A model generated the notes under the pieces. That model did no database searches. It saw only the letters and a program-made list of their open reading frames with translations, and was not told the origin of the DNA. The translations under genes were made by a program, and so were the position numbers. This document shows positions 1-5,764 of a stretch of DNA of 5,764 nucleotides, piece after piece (position 1 is the first letter of the stretch; each line of letters opens with the position of its first letter). This DNA comes from RBG-16-66-20 sp038040245 (GTDB lineage Bacteria > Pseudomonadota > Gammaproteobacteria > Burkholderiales > SG8-39): positions 1 through 5,764 of the forward strand of contig JBBPIU010000161.1 in assembly GCA_038040245.1 (NCBI GenBank), written 5' to 3'.

Positions 1-313
1 GTCCCAGATCCGGCTGATGGCCGACGACGACCACCGCGCCCTTGTGCGACGGCCAGCCGCAGGCTTCGAGTATGTCGCCCGGCGCCGCGCCAGGCGCGAG
101 ACGCTCGACGATCCGGTAGCGCGAGCCGAGCGCGTCCGCCGTCTCGCGCGCGCGGCGCGCGGGGCTCGCCAGCACGGTGTAGCGGCCCGGCAGTCGCGCG
201 ACCAGCCATGCGCTCACGCGTTCGGCCTGCTTGCGGCCCTTGGCGGTGAGCTTGCGCTCCAAGTCGCGGTTGCCGGGCGCCGCGTCGGCATGGCGCCAGA
301 GGATGAGGTCCAC
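1..313 (-). CDS. sixA: SixA-type phosphohistidine phosphatase (C-terminus beyond window)
   Basis: Histidine phosphatase superfamily, branch 1, SixA-like; this family removes phosphate from phosphohistidine on signalling proteins in the cytoplasm (E. coli SixA acts on the nitrogen-PTS protein NPr). I translated it by hand: 104 residues are visible before the edge, against about 160 in E. coli SixA, so roughly a third is missing and no stop is seen. Visible marks are the N-terminal strand LILWRHADA with the catalytic R7-H8 pair, the segment SPARRARETAD at 50-60 supplying the expected phosphate-binding arginine (R54), and VVVVGHQPDLG at 94-104 with the second active-site histidine H99. The start is GTG at 313-311, one base after the phoR TAG (TAG-C-GTG), with no clear Shine-Dalgarno, so translation is probably coupled to phoR. 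The short size and sequence fit SixA better than phosphoglycerate mutase or CobC. The physiological target here is unknown. Confidence 0.9.
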   Translation of the reverse strand, partial: MDLILWRHADAAPGNRDLERKLTAKGRKQAERVSAWLVARLPGRYTVLASPARRARETADALGSRYRIVERLAPGAAPGDILEACGWPSHKGAVVVVGHQPDLG

Positions 314-314
314 G

Positions 315-1553
315 CTAACCCGCGATCTTCTGCGCCGCCGGCGCAAGCCGCGTCGCCGGGAAGCGCGCGATGAAGCGGCTGCCCTTGCCCGGCGTACTCT
401 CGATCGCGAGCGCGGCCTGGTGACGCGCGAGCGCGTGCTTCACGATCGAGAGGCCGAGACCCGTGCCGCCGGTCTCGCGCGAGCGGCCGCGGTCGACGCG
501 ATAGAAGCGCTCGGTGACCCGCGGCAGGTGTTCCGGATCGATGCCGATGCCGGTATCCTCGACCGAGAACTCACCGCCGCCCTCACCGGAGCGCCAGCGC
601 AGGCGGATCTCGCCACTGGTCGGTGTATAGCGCACTGCATTGGTTGCGAGATTCGCGAACGCGCTCGCGATTTCGCGCTCGGCGCCGAGAAGGTCTTGTT
701 CTCCGGCAAGTTCCAGCGAGATCCGGTGCTTGCCCCCGGACAGCACCTCCGCCTCGGTGCGCACCCGCTGGAGCAGCGGGCGCAGGGCAATGCGCTCCGC
801 ATCCGGCGGCGGCGGCGCGTGCTCCAGCGCGGAAAGGGTCAGCAGGTCGTCGATCAACCGCTTCATGCGCTCGGCCTGCGGCGCCATCAGGCCGACGTAA
901 TCGCGCACCCGCGAGGCGTCAAGCTTCAGGTCCTGGATGGTCTCGACGAAGCCCGCGAGCACCGTGAGCGGCGTGCGCAGTTCGTGCGAGACGTTGGCGA
1001 CGAAGTCGCGCCGCATCGCTTCGACCTGAGCCGCACCGGTGACGTCCTGCGACAGCAGCAGGTGCTCCTCGTCGCCGAAGGAAACAATCTGCAGCGACAG
1101 CGTGCGCCGGCCGCCCGGGGAGCCGAGCCGCACCGGTTCGGAGAAGTCCGCTGCGCGCAGGTAGTCGACGAACTCGGGCGCGCGCACGACGTTGACGATG
1201 GGCTGGCTCCGGTCCCGCTCCGGATCGAGGCCCAGGTGTTCGCGCGCGGCATCGTTGCACCAGTCCAGGCGGTAATCCGCATCCAGCACCGCAACCCCGT
1301 AGGGCAGCGCCTGCGCGCCCCGCCGCGAACGCACCATGAGCTGCGCGAGTTCGCGCCGGCGCTTGAGCGTCGCGCGCCGGTGACGGTGCAGCAGGTTGAA
1401 GACTTCTCCCCAGGCGCCTTCGGCTTCGGGCGGGTCGCTCAGCCGCGATTGCGACGCCCAGCGCCTGAGCTTGCCCAACTGGCGCAGCTGGCGCAAGAGC
1501 GCGATGACAAGGCCCGCCGCGAGCAGCGCGAGGCTGATGTCGAGCCAGCTCAC
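315..1553 (-). CDS. phoR: Phosphate regulon sensor histidine kinase PhoR
   Basis: Membrane-anchored sensor kinase that autophosphorylates and passes phosphate to PhoB when phosphate is scarce, and is held in phosphatase mode by PstSCAB-PhoU when it is plentiful. The 412 residues show, in order: one hydrophobic helix (about 6-20) followed by a basic stretch, a linker with KRRREL (64-69) typical of PhoR, a PAS domain (about 82-175, including DWCNDAA), the H-box VSHELRTPL with phospho-acceptor H190, then the ATPase domain with N-box N305, G1 box DTGIG (333-337), F-box ERFYRV (348-353) and G2 box GGTGLGL (362-368). All catalytic boxes are intact. The start is GTG at 1553-1551: an in-frame TGA lies only 30 bases upstream (1586-1584) and no other start codon falls between, so the N-terminus cannot be longer. 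E. coli PhoR is 431 residues with two helices; here the first seems absent. It starts 19 bases after phoB and has no strong ribosome binding site. Confidence 0.97.
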   Translation of the reverse strand: MSWLDISLALLAAGLVIALLRQLRQLGKLRRWASQSRLSDPPEAEGAWGEVFNLLHRHRRATLKRRRELAQLMVRSRRGAQALPYGVAVLDADYRLDWCNDAAREHLGLDPERDRSQPIVNVVRAPEFVDYLRAADFSEPVRLGSPGGRRTLSLQIVSFGDEEHLLLSQDVTGAAQVEAMRRDFVANVSHELRTPLTVLAGFVETIQDLKLDASRVRDYVGLMAPQAERMKRLIDDLLTLSALEHAPPPPDAERIALRPLLQRVRTEAEVLSGGKHRISLELAGEQDLLGAEREIASAFANLATNAVRYTPTSGEIRLRWRSGEGGGEFSVEDTGIGIDPEHLPRVTERFYRVDRGRSRETGGTGLGLSIVKHALARHQAALAIESTPGKGSRFIARFPATRLAPAAQKIAG

Positions 1554-1572
1554 GGGCTTGCGGACGCCGCCG

Positions 1573-2280
1573 TCAGGCGCGGCTCATGGCCGCGGATTCG
1601 GCGCGCAGCACATAGCCGCTGCCGCGCACGGTCTCGATCAGCGCATCATGGCCGCTGGGCTCGAGCCCCTGGCGCAGCCTGCGGATGTGCACGTCCACCG
1701 TCCGCTCCTCGATGAACACATGGTCGCCCCAGACCTCGTCGAGCAGCTGGGTGCGCGAGTACACCCGGTTCGGATGCGTCATCAGGTAATGCAGCAGGCG
1801 GAACTCGGTCGGCCCGAAGGAAAGCGCTTGGCCGTTGCCGGTGACGCGGTGCGCCGCCGGATCGAGCCTGAGCCCGGCGATCTCGACCGGCGCGTCGCCA
1901 TGCTGGGGTTTCTTCCTGCGCAGCACGGCGCGGATGCGCGCCACCAACTCCTTGGTCGAGAACGGCTTGGTGATATAGTCGTCGGCCCCCGCCTCCAGGC
2001 CGGCGATCTTGTCGGGCTCGTCGGCGCGCGCGGTGAGGAAAATGAGCGGCATTTCCCGGGTGCGCGCATCGCCGCGCAGCCGGCGCGCCAGCGCGAGGCC
2101 CGATTGCCCGGGCAGCATCCAGTCGAGCAGCACCAGGTCGGGCAGGATATCGCCCAGCAGGCGGCCCGCTTCCTCCGCGTTCTTCGCGCGCAGCGTTTCG
2201 AAGCCGGCGTGCTCGAGATTGACGCCGATCAGTTCGAGGATTGCCGGCTCGTCCTCGACGATCAACACGGTCGCAGGCAT
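1573..2280 (-). CDS. phoB: Phosphate regulon response regulator PhoB
   Basis: OmpR/PhoB-family transcription factor; phosphorylated by PhoR, it dimerises, binds Pho boxes and recruits sigma-70 RNA polymerase to phosphate-starvation promoters. The 235 residues (E. coli PhoB is 229) show a receiver domain (about 3-120) with acidic pocket E9-D10-E11, phospho-acceptor D53 in LLDWMLPG, the switch threonine T83 in LTAR and the conserved lysine K105 in ITKPF. A winged-helix DNA-binding domain follows (about 130-228), with GPTEFRLLHYL (156-166), the recognition helix RTVDVHIRRLR (193-203) and the C-terminal wing VRGSGYVL (218-225). The recognition helix is essentially identical to that of E. coli PhoB, so the binding site is probably the classic Pho box (inference). 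The start is ATG at 2280, nine bases after the phoU stop, and an AAGGAG within the phoU 3' end can serve as its ribosome binding site. All functional residues are present. Confidence 0.98.
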   Translation of the reverse strand: MPATVLIVEDEPAILELIGVNLEHAGFETLRAKNAEEAGRLLGDILPDLVLLDWMLPGQSGLALARRLRGDARTREMPLIFLTARADEPDKIAGLEAGADDYITKPFSTKELVARIRAVLRRKKPQHGDAPVEIAGLRLDPAAHRVTGNGQALSFGPTEFRLLHYLMTHPNRVYSRTQLLDEVWGDHVFIEERTVDVHIRRLRQGLEPSGHDALIETVRGSGYVLRAESAAMSRA

Positions 2281-2289
2281 GCGGCGATG

Positions 2290-3000
2290 CTACTCCTTGG
2301 ACAGTTCGCGTTCGATATCGGCGAACGAGGTGTGGCGCACGTCGGTCCCCTTGACGATGTAGATCACCTGCTCGGCGACGTTCTTGGCATGGTCGCCGAT
2401 GCGCTCGACCGCCTTGGCCACCCAGATGATCTCCAGACCCGGCGAGATGGTGCGCGGATCTTCCATCATGTAGGTGATGAGCTGGCGCAGCACCGAGCGG
2501 AACTCGTCGTCGATTGCGGAGTCCTCCTTCAGCACCTCCGTCGCGCTCGCGACGTCCAGTCGAGCAAACGCATCGAGCGCCTGGCGCAGCATCTTCACCG
2601 CGATCTGCGCCGCTTGCCGGACCGACGGAAAGCGCATCGTATGGTGGTCGCCGTGCTCGTGAATGCGCTTGGCCATGCGCGCGATCTTCTCGGCCTCGTC
2701 GCCGATGCGCTCAAGATCCGTCACGATCTTGCTGATCGCCATGATCAGGCGCAGGTCGCTCGCCGCCGGCTGGCGCTTGACCACAATGTAATTGCACGCG
2801 CCGTCGATCGCCACCTCGTAGCCGTTGACCCGTTCATCGTTGGTGATCACCTGCTCGATCAGCGCCGCATCGCCCGAGGCGTAGGCCTGGATCGCCGCAA
2901 GAATCTGCGCCTCGACCAGCCCGCCCATCTGCAGCACGCGGGTACGCGTTGTATCCAGATCGGCTTCGAACTGTTTGGAAATATGCTCAGTGACGCCCAT
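2290..3000 (-). CDS. phoU: Phosphate signalling adaptor PhoU
   Basis: Cytoplasmic helical-bundle protein that links the PstSCAB transporter to PhoR, shutting down PhoB activation under phosphate sufficiency; loss typically gives constitutive Pho expression and excess phosphate uptake. Two PhoU repeats are visible, each carrying the family's ExxxD metal-binding motif: DLERIGDEA (E97 and D101) and AVERIGDHA (E199 and D203), counting from the ATG at 3000. KRQPAASDLRLIM (76-88) and TYMMEDPRTI (176-185) are family signatures. Two in-frame ATGs compete: 3006 and 3000. The only good ribosome binding site, AAAAGG at 3012-3007, touches the first ATG with no spacing but sits six bases before the second, so I favour 3000 (236 residues); the longer form would have 238. 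It lies 4-10 bases after pstB, so it is surely cotranscribed. The full-length match to E. coli PhoU leaves little doubt. Confidence 0.97.
   Translation of the reverse strand: MGVTEHISKQFEADLDTTRTRVLQMGGLVEAQILAAIQAYASGDAALIEQVITNDERVNGYEVAIDGACNYIVVKRQPAASDLRLIMAISKIVTDLERIGDEAEKIARMAKRIHEHGDHHTMRFPSVRQAAQIAVKMLRQALDAFARLDVASATEVLKEDSAIDDEFRSVLRQLITYMMEDPRTISPGLEIIWVAKAVERIGDHAKNVAEQVIYIVKGTDVRHTSFADIERELSKE
2293..2298 (-). promoter_or_regulatory. phoB ribosome binding site inside phoU
   Basis: AAGGAG, formed by the last two sense codons of phoU (Lys-Glu), lies 12 bases before the phoB ATG. The motif is strong but the spacing is somewhat long. A ribosome finishing phoU would pass directly over it, so phoU and phoB translation may be linked (inference). 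Confidence 0.55.
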
Positions 3001-3006
3001 GGTCAT

Positions 3007-3012
3007 CCTTTT
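3007..3012 (-). promoter_or_regulatory. Ribosome binding site deciding the phoU start
   Basis: AAAAGG on the coding strand overlaps the end of the pstB TAA stop. It has zero spacing to the ATG at 3006 but six bases to the ATG at 3000, a normal distance. This supports the second ATG as the main phoU start. Confidence 0.6.
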
Positions 3013-3832
3013 AGCCGAACCTGCCGGTAATGTAGTCTTCCGTCTGCTTGTTCTTCGGCTTGATGAACAGCTCGTCGGTACGGCCGAACTCGATCAGCTT
3101 GCCCAGGTACATGTAGGCGGTGTAGTCGGACACGCGCGCCGCCTGCTGCATGTTGTGGGTCACGATGAGGATGGTGACCGTCTTTTTCAGGTCCGCGATC
3201 AGTTCCTCGATGCTCGCGGTGGCGATCGGGTCGAGCGACGAGGTGGGCTCGTCGAACAGCAGGATTTCAGGATCGGTCGCGAGCGCCCGGGCGATGCACA
3301 GGCGCTGCTGCTGGCCGCCGGACAGGTTGAACGCGAGCTCGCGCAGCCGGTCCTTGACCTCGTCCCAGAGCGCGGCGCCGCGCAGCGCGGCTTCGACCTT
3401 GTCCGCGATCGCCCTGCCCGAGCGCTCGCCGCGCACGCGCAGGCCGTAGGCGACATTCTCGAAGATGGACTTCGGGAACGGATTCGGCTTCTGGAACACC
3501 ATCGAGAGCCGCATCCGGACCTCGATCGGGTCCACGCCGGGCGCCAGCAGGTTGGTATCGTCCGGGTACAGCCGGATCTCGCCCTCGTAGCGGTTGCCCG
3601 GATACAGGTCGTGCATCCGGTTGAAGCAGCGGAGAAAGGTCGACTTGCCGCAGCCGGAGGGGCCGATGAGCGCGGTCACCCGGTTCTCGTGCACCACGAG
3701 ATCGAGTTCGCTCAGGGCGCGAAAGGCGCCGTAGTAGAAGCTGAGTTTCCTTGCCTCGGCCTTGGGCACGGCGGTGGCAGAGGACTGCCCCGCACGGCCC
3801 TCAACCGCGGCGGCGATCGCGACGGCAGCCAT
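3011..3832 (-). CDS. pstB: Phosphate ABC transporter ATP-binding protein PstB
   Basis: ATPase of the PstSCAB high-affinity phosphate importer; a PstB dimer on the cytoplasmic face of PstC/PstA hydrolyses ATP to drive uptake. The 273 residues carry a full set of ABC motifs: aromatic A-loop region FYYG (32-35), Walker A GPSGCGKST (57-65), Q-loop glutamine Q114 in VFQKPNPFP, signature LSGGQ (170-174), Walker B ILLFDEPT (190-197) with catalytic E195, D-loop SSLD (198-201) and switch H226. The ending QTEDYITGRFG is characteristic of PstB. The N-terminus has about 15 extra Ala-rich residues compared with the 257-residue E. coli protein. The ATG at 3832 lies three bases after the pstA stop (TGA-CCC-ATG) with only a weak GGTGA ahead of it; a GTG at 3769 would remove the extension but has no ribosome binding site either. 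Translation is probably coupled to pstA. Confidence 0.98.
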   Translation of the reverse strand: MAAVAIAAAVEGRAGQSSATAVPKAEARKLSFYYGAFRALSELDLVVHENRVTALIGPSGCGKSTFLRCFNRMHDLYPGNRYEGEIRLYPDDTNLLAPGVDPIEVRMRLSMVFQKPNPFPKSIFENVAYGLRVRGERSGRAIADKVEAALRGAALWDEVKDRLRELAFNLSGGQQQRLCIARALATDPEILLFDEPTSSLDPIATASIEELIADLKKTVTILIVTHNMQQAARVSDYTAYMYLGKLIEFGRTDELFIKPKNKQTEDYITGRFG

Positions 3833-3835
3833 GGG

Positions 3836-4762
3836 TCACCATTTGATGTTCTTGCGAAGTCGGTAGCGAAGCCAGATCGCGAGCCCGTTCATAGCCAGCG
3901 TCATGAGTACCAGCACAAAGCCCGCGGCGGCCGCGTTCTGCAGAAAGGCCGCCTCCGGACGCGAAGTCCAGTTGAACATCTGGATGGGCATCACCGTGAA
4001 AGGCGACGTCAGCCAGTCGAAGGAAATGAACGGCGGCTCCGCCTTGATCGGCGAGGGCGGCAGAAACGCGATGAAGGTCAACGCCCCGATGGTGATGATG
4101 GGCGCGGTCTCGCCGATCGCGCGCGCCATGCCAATGATGATCCCGGTGAGGATTCCGGCGGAAGAGTACGGAACGATATGGTCCTTGCAGACCTGCCACT
4201 GCGTGGCGCCGAGCGCATACGCTCCCTCGCGGATTCCGACGGGGATCGAGCGGATCGCCTCGCGGGTGGCGACGATCACCACCGGCAGTATCAGCAGCGC
4301 GAGCGTGAGACCCGCCGAGAGGATCGATTGGCCGAAGCCGAACTGGTAGACAAACAGGCCGAGCGCCAGCAGGCCGTAGACGATCGAGGGCACCCCGGCA
4401 AGATTGGTGATGTTGATCTCGATCACATCGGTGACCCAGTTCTTGGGCGCGTACTCCTCGAGGTAGAGCCCGGCGCCTACGCCCAGCGGGACCGCGACGA
4501 AGGCCGTCACCAGCATCACCAGGCAGGAACCCACCCACGCCGAGAGTATGCCGGCCCGTGCCGCGTGCCGCGACGGAAAATTGGTGAAGAAGTCCCAGTT
4601 GAGACGCGGCACGCCGTCGATCGCCATATCGATGAACAGCGCCGTGAACGTGAGCATGCCGACCATCAGCGCAAGCACGCCGCAGCAGGCGAAAATCAGG
4701 TCCCAGCGCTTGTGGCTGGCGATCAGGCGGCGAATCGATTCCAGGTCGCGGGCGTATGCCAT
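3836..4762 (-). CDS. pstA: Phosphate ABC transporter permease PstA
   Basis: Inner-membrane permease that pairs with PstC to form the phosphate channel of the Pst importer. The 308 residues (E. coli PstA is 296) predict six membrane helices by eye: about 21-44, 73-97, 121-140, 147-168, 204-225 and 277-298. The cytoplasmic coupling (EAA-type) loop is at about 168-205 (REAIRSIP ... EGAYALGAT), where it would dock on PstB. The segment GMARAIGETAP (211-221) with R214 and E218 is conserved in Pst permeases. I chose ATG 4762 as the start: it overlaps the pstC stop by one base (TGATG), a typical coupled junction, and the product then begins MAYARDLESI. The frame is open to an ATG at 4813, but that would add 17 residues lying wholly within the pstC coding end, so I rejected it. 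No strong Shine-Dalgarno is seen, which fits translational coupling. Confidence 0.97.
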   Translation of the reverse strand: MAYARDLESIRRLIASHKRWDLIFACCGVLALMVGMLTFTALFIDMAIDGVPRLNWDFFTNFPSRHAARAGILSAWVGSCLVMLVTAFVAVPLGVGAGLYLEEYAPKNWVTDVIEINITNLAGVPSIVYGLLALGLFVYQFGFGQSILSAGLTLALLILPVVIVATREAIRSIPVGIREGAYALGATQWQVCKDHIVPYSSAGILTGIIIGMARAIGETAPIITIGALTFIAFLPPSPIKAEPPFISFDWLTSPFTVMPIQMFNWTSRPEAAFLQNAAAAGFVLVLMTLAMNGLAIWLRYRLRKNIKW

Positions 4763-4764
4763 CA
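4760..4764 (-). promoter_or_regulatory. TGATG stop/start overlap coupling pstC to pstA
   Basis: The pstC stop TGA (4764-4762) and pstA start ATG (4762-4760) share one base. Such overlaps commonly let terminating ribosomes restart on the next gene, giving near-equal amounts of two proteins. That suits PstC and PstA, which work as a heterodimer. The overlap is seen directly; coupling is inferred. Confidence 0.8.
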
Positions 4765-5712
4765 GTAGGTCTCGCGGAATTTCTTGCGCAGTACGTGGCC
4801 CGCGATGTTGCACGCGAGCGTGAACAGCATCAGCGTCAGGCCCGCGGCGAAAATGGTCTGGTAGCCCACCGAACCGTGCGGCAGGTCGCCCAGCGCCACC
4901 TGCACGATGTAGGAGGTAATGGTGGCGGCGGGCTCGAGCGGATTGAAGGTCAGGTTGGGCTGCATGCCCGCCGCGACCGCGAGGATCATCGTTTCGCCCA
5001 CCGCGCGCGAGATCCCCAGGATGTAGGCCGAGGCGATCCCTGAAAACGCCGCCGGCACCACCACGTTGACGGCGGTCTGGAACCGCGTGGCGCCCATCGC
5101 ATAGGAACCCTCCCGCAGGTTCATGGGCACAGCGCGCATCGCGTCTTCGGAGATCGAGCTCACGTACGGAATGATCATGATGCCCATCACGATTCCGGCG
5201 GACAGCAGGTTGAAACCGGGCAACTCAGGATAGAACCATTGCAGTATCGGCGTCACGAACAGCAGCGCGAAGAAGCCGTAGACAATGGTCGGCACGCCGC
5301 CCAGCAATTCGAGAAAGGGCTTGGCGATTTCGCGCAGCTTGAACGGCGCGAACTCCGAAAGGTAGATCGCGATGATGGTGCCGAGAGGAATCGCGATTGC
5401 CAGCGCAACAAACGAACTGGTCAGCGTTCCCGAGAGCAGCACCATGATGCCGAAGTGCTGGTCATCGAACAGTGGCGTCCATTGCGTGTCGGTAAGGAAG
5501 TCGACGATGGACACCTGCTGAAAGAATACAACCGACTCCTTCACCAGGATGTAGACGATGCCGACGGTGGTGAACACCGACACCAGCGCCGCCAGGAACA
5601 GCATCAACTCGATCGCGCGTTCCTTGAGGACGCGCGCACGGCGCTGCGCAAGTCGCGAACTCGTGACCGGGGTGGGCATCGTCGAGGAAGCGCCGGGGGC
5701 GATAGCCGACAT
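4762..5712 (-). CDS. pstC: Phosphate ABC transporter permease PstC
   Basis: The other inner-membrane permease of the Pst importer, partner of PstA; together they receive phosphate from periplasmic PstS. The 316 residues (E. coli PstC is 319) show a basic cytoplasmic N-terminus of about 35 residues, then six predicted helices: about 36-57, 89-117, 134-158, 168-188, 218-247 and 283-307. The coupling loop is at 189-225 (EDAMRAVP ... EGSYAMGAT). The motif ISRAVGETM (234-242) with R236 and E240 mirrors PstA and is a Pst permease hallmark. GGVPTIVYGFFAL (138-150) is also typical. The start is ATG 5712, the first start codon in frame within the window. It lacks a Shine-Dalgarno; the preceding bases are pyrimidine-rich (CCTCCCCACCC). 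A second ATG at 5679 (residue 12) also lacks one, so the start is less certain than the gene. It is the first complete gene of the block; pstS would be expected just upstream, outside the window. Confidence 0.97.
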   Translation of the reverse strand: MSAIAPGASSTMPTPVTSSRLAQRRARVLKERAIELMLFLAALVSVFTTVGIVYILVKESVVFFQQVSIVDFLTDTQWTPLFDDQHFGIMVLLSGTLTSSFVALAIAIPLGTIIAIYLSEFAPFKLREIAKPFLELLGGVPTIVYGFFALLFVTPILQWFYPELPGFNLLSAGIVMGIMIIPYVSSISEDAMRAVPMNLREGSYAMGATRFQTAVNVVVPAAFSGIASAYILGISRAVGETMILAVAAGMQPNLTFNPLEPAATITSYIVQVALGDLPHGSVGYQTIFAAGLTLMLFTLACNIAGHVLRKKFRETY

Positions 5713-5738
5713 GGGTGGGGAGGTCCGGATTATGAACG

Positions 5739-5764
5739 AAAAACCGCCCGCGGCTGCCCGCGAG
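5739..5764 (-). terminator. Terminator-like or attenuator hairpin before pstC
   Basis: On the coding strand, CTCGCGG (5764-5758), loop GCAG, and CCGCGGG (5753-5747) can form a 7-bp GC-rich stem including one G-U pair. After three bases (CGG) comes TTTTT (5743-5739). A longer hairpin is also possible, in which most of 5764-5744 is the 3' arm and the 5' arm lies outside the window. It sits where the pstS-pstC gap is expected. In many bacteria pstS is made in excess over the other pst genes, so partial termination here is plausible. Strength and full extent cannot be judged, because the window cuts it and the stem is not flush with the T-run. Confidence 0.5.

Noticed and set aside
231..1715. Plus-strand open frame of 494 codons antisense to phoR and the end of phoB
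   Set aside because: It mirrors intact phoR, has an Arg/Ala-rich composition with no recognisable domain, and is the kind of long antisense frame produced by GC-rich third-position bias.
1396..3030. Plus-strand open frame of 544 codons antisense to phoB and phoU
   Set aside because: It overlaps well-supported genes completely; the low-complexity His/Arg/Asp-rich translation has no family features.
2975..4768. Plus-strand open frame of 597 codons antisense to pstB and pstA
   Set aside because: The longest antisense frame, but it spans two unmistakable transporter genes, and its translation is charged, repetitive and unlike a folded protein family.
4763..4813. Upstream extension of pstA to an ATG at 4813
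   Set aside because: It would place 17 extra residues inside the pstC coding end; the TGATG junction and the homologous N-terminus favour 4762.
5729..5734. CATAAT on the minus strand as a -10 promoter element for pstC
   Set aside because: No -35-like hexamer or Pho box is seen 16-18 bases upstream (GC-rich GCAGCC region), and it would leave a leader of only about ten bases. A single 5-of-6 hexamer match is weak evidence.
1..5764. CRISPR arrays, tRNA or rRNA genes, insertion sequences, phage or attachment sites
   Set aside because: No spaced direct repeats, cloverleaf-like segments, transposase motifs or terminal inverted repeats were found; coding density is almost complete and all genes are core housekeeping.

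Overview
The window is one block of tightly packed genes, all on the minus strand. It carries a high-affinity phosphate uptake and phosphate-sensing operon, read from high to low coordinates as pstC - pstA - pstB - phoU - phoB - phoR - sixA. Only sixA runs off the window edge (position 1). pstS, the periplasmic phosphate-binding protein gene that normally comes first, would lie beyond position 5764.

Organism: the DNA is GC-rich with strong G/C third-position bias. The order pstCAB-phoU-phoB-phoR, with the response regulator and kinase genes directly after phoU, is familiar from Betaproteobacteria such as Burkholderiales and Rhodocyclales. The proteins closely follow their Escherichia coli counterparts (for example the PhoU stretch around YMMEDPRTI and the PhoB stretch RTVDVHIRRLR). 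I infer a GC-rich proteobacterium, most likely betaproteobacterial; genus cannot be fixed from this.

Layout: 5713-5764 is a short non-coding leader before pstC with a hairpin plus T-run that looks like a terminator or attenuator. 4762-5712 (pstC) and 3836-4762 (pstA) encode the two membrane permeases and share one base at a TGATG junction. 3011-3832 (pstB) encodes the ATPase. 2290-3000/3006 (phoU) encodes the signalling adaptor. 1573-2280 (phoB) and 315-1553 (phoR) encode the two-component system. 1-313 (sixA, C-terminus missing) encodes a histidine phosphatase that starts one base after the phoR stop. No gap between genes exceeds 19 bases, so no region lacks a gene beyond the 52-base leader.

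How it works together (established for the families): PstS delivers phosphate to the PstC/PstA channel, PstB powers import, and PhoU relays the transporter's state to PhoR. When phosphate is scarce PhoR phosphorylates PhoB, which activates Pho-box promoters, usually including the one before pstS. The genes look like one transcript, so the system probably autoregulates. Less routine points are a co-operonic SixA-type phosphatase, a PhoR with only one evident transmembrane helix, and the terminator-like element before pstC. I see no undescribed system here; it is a largely ordinary, intact Pho locus.
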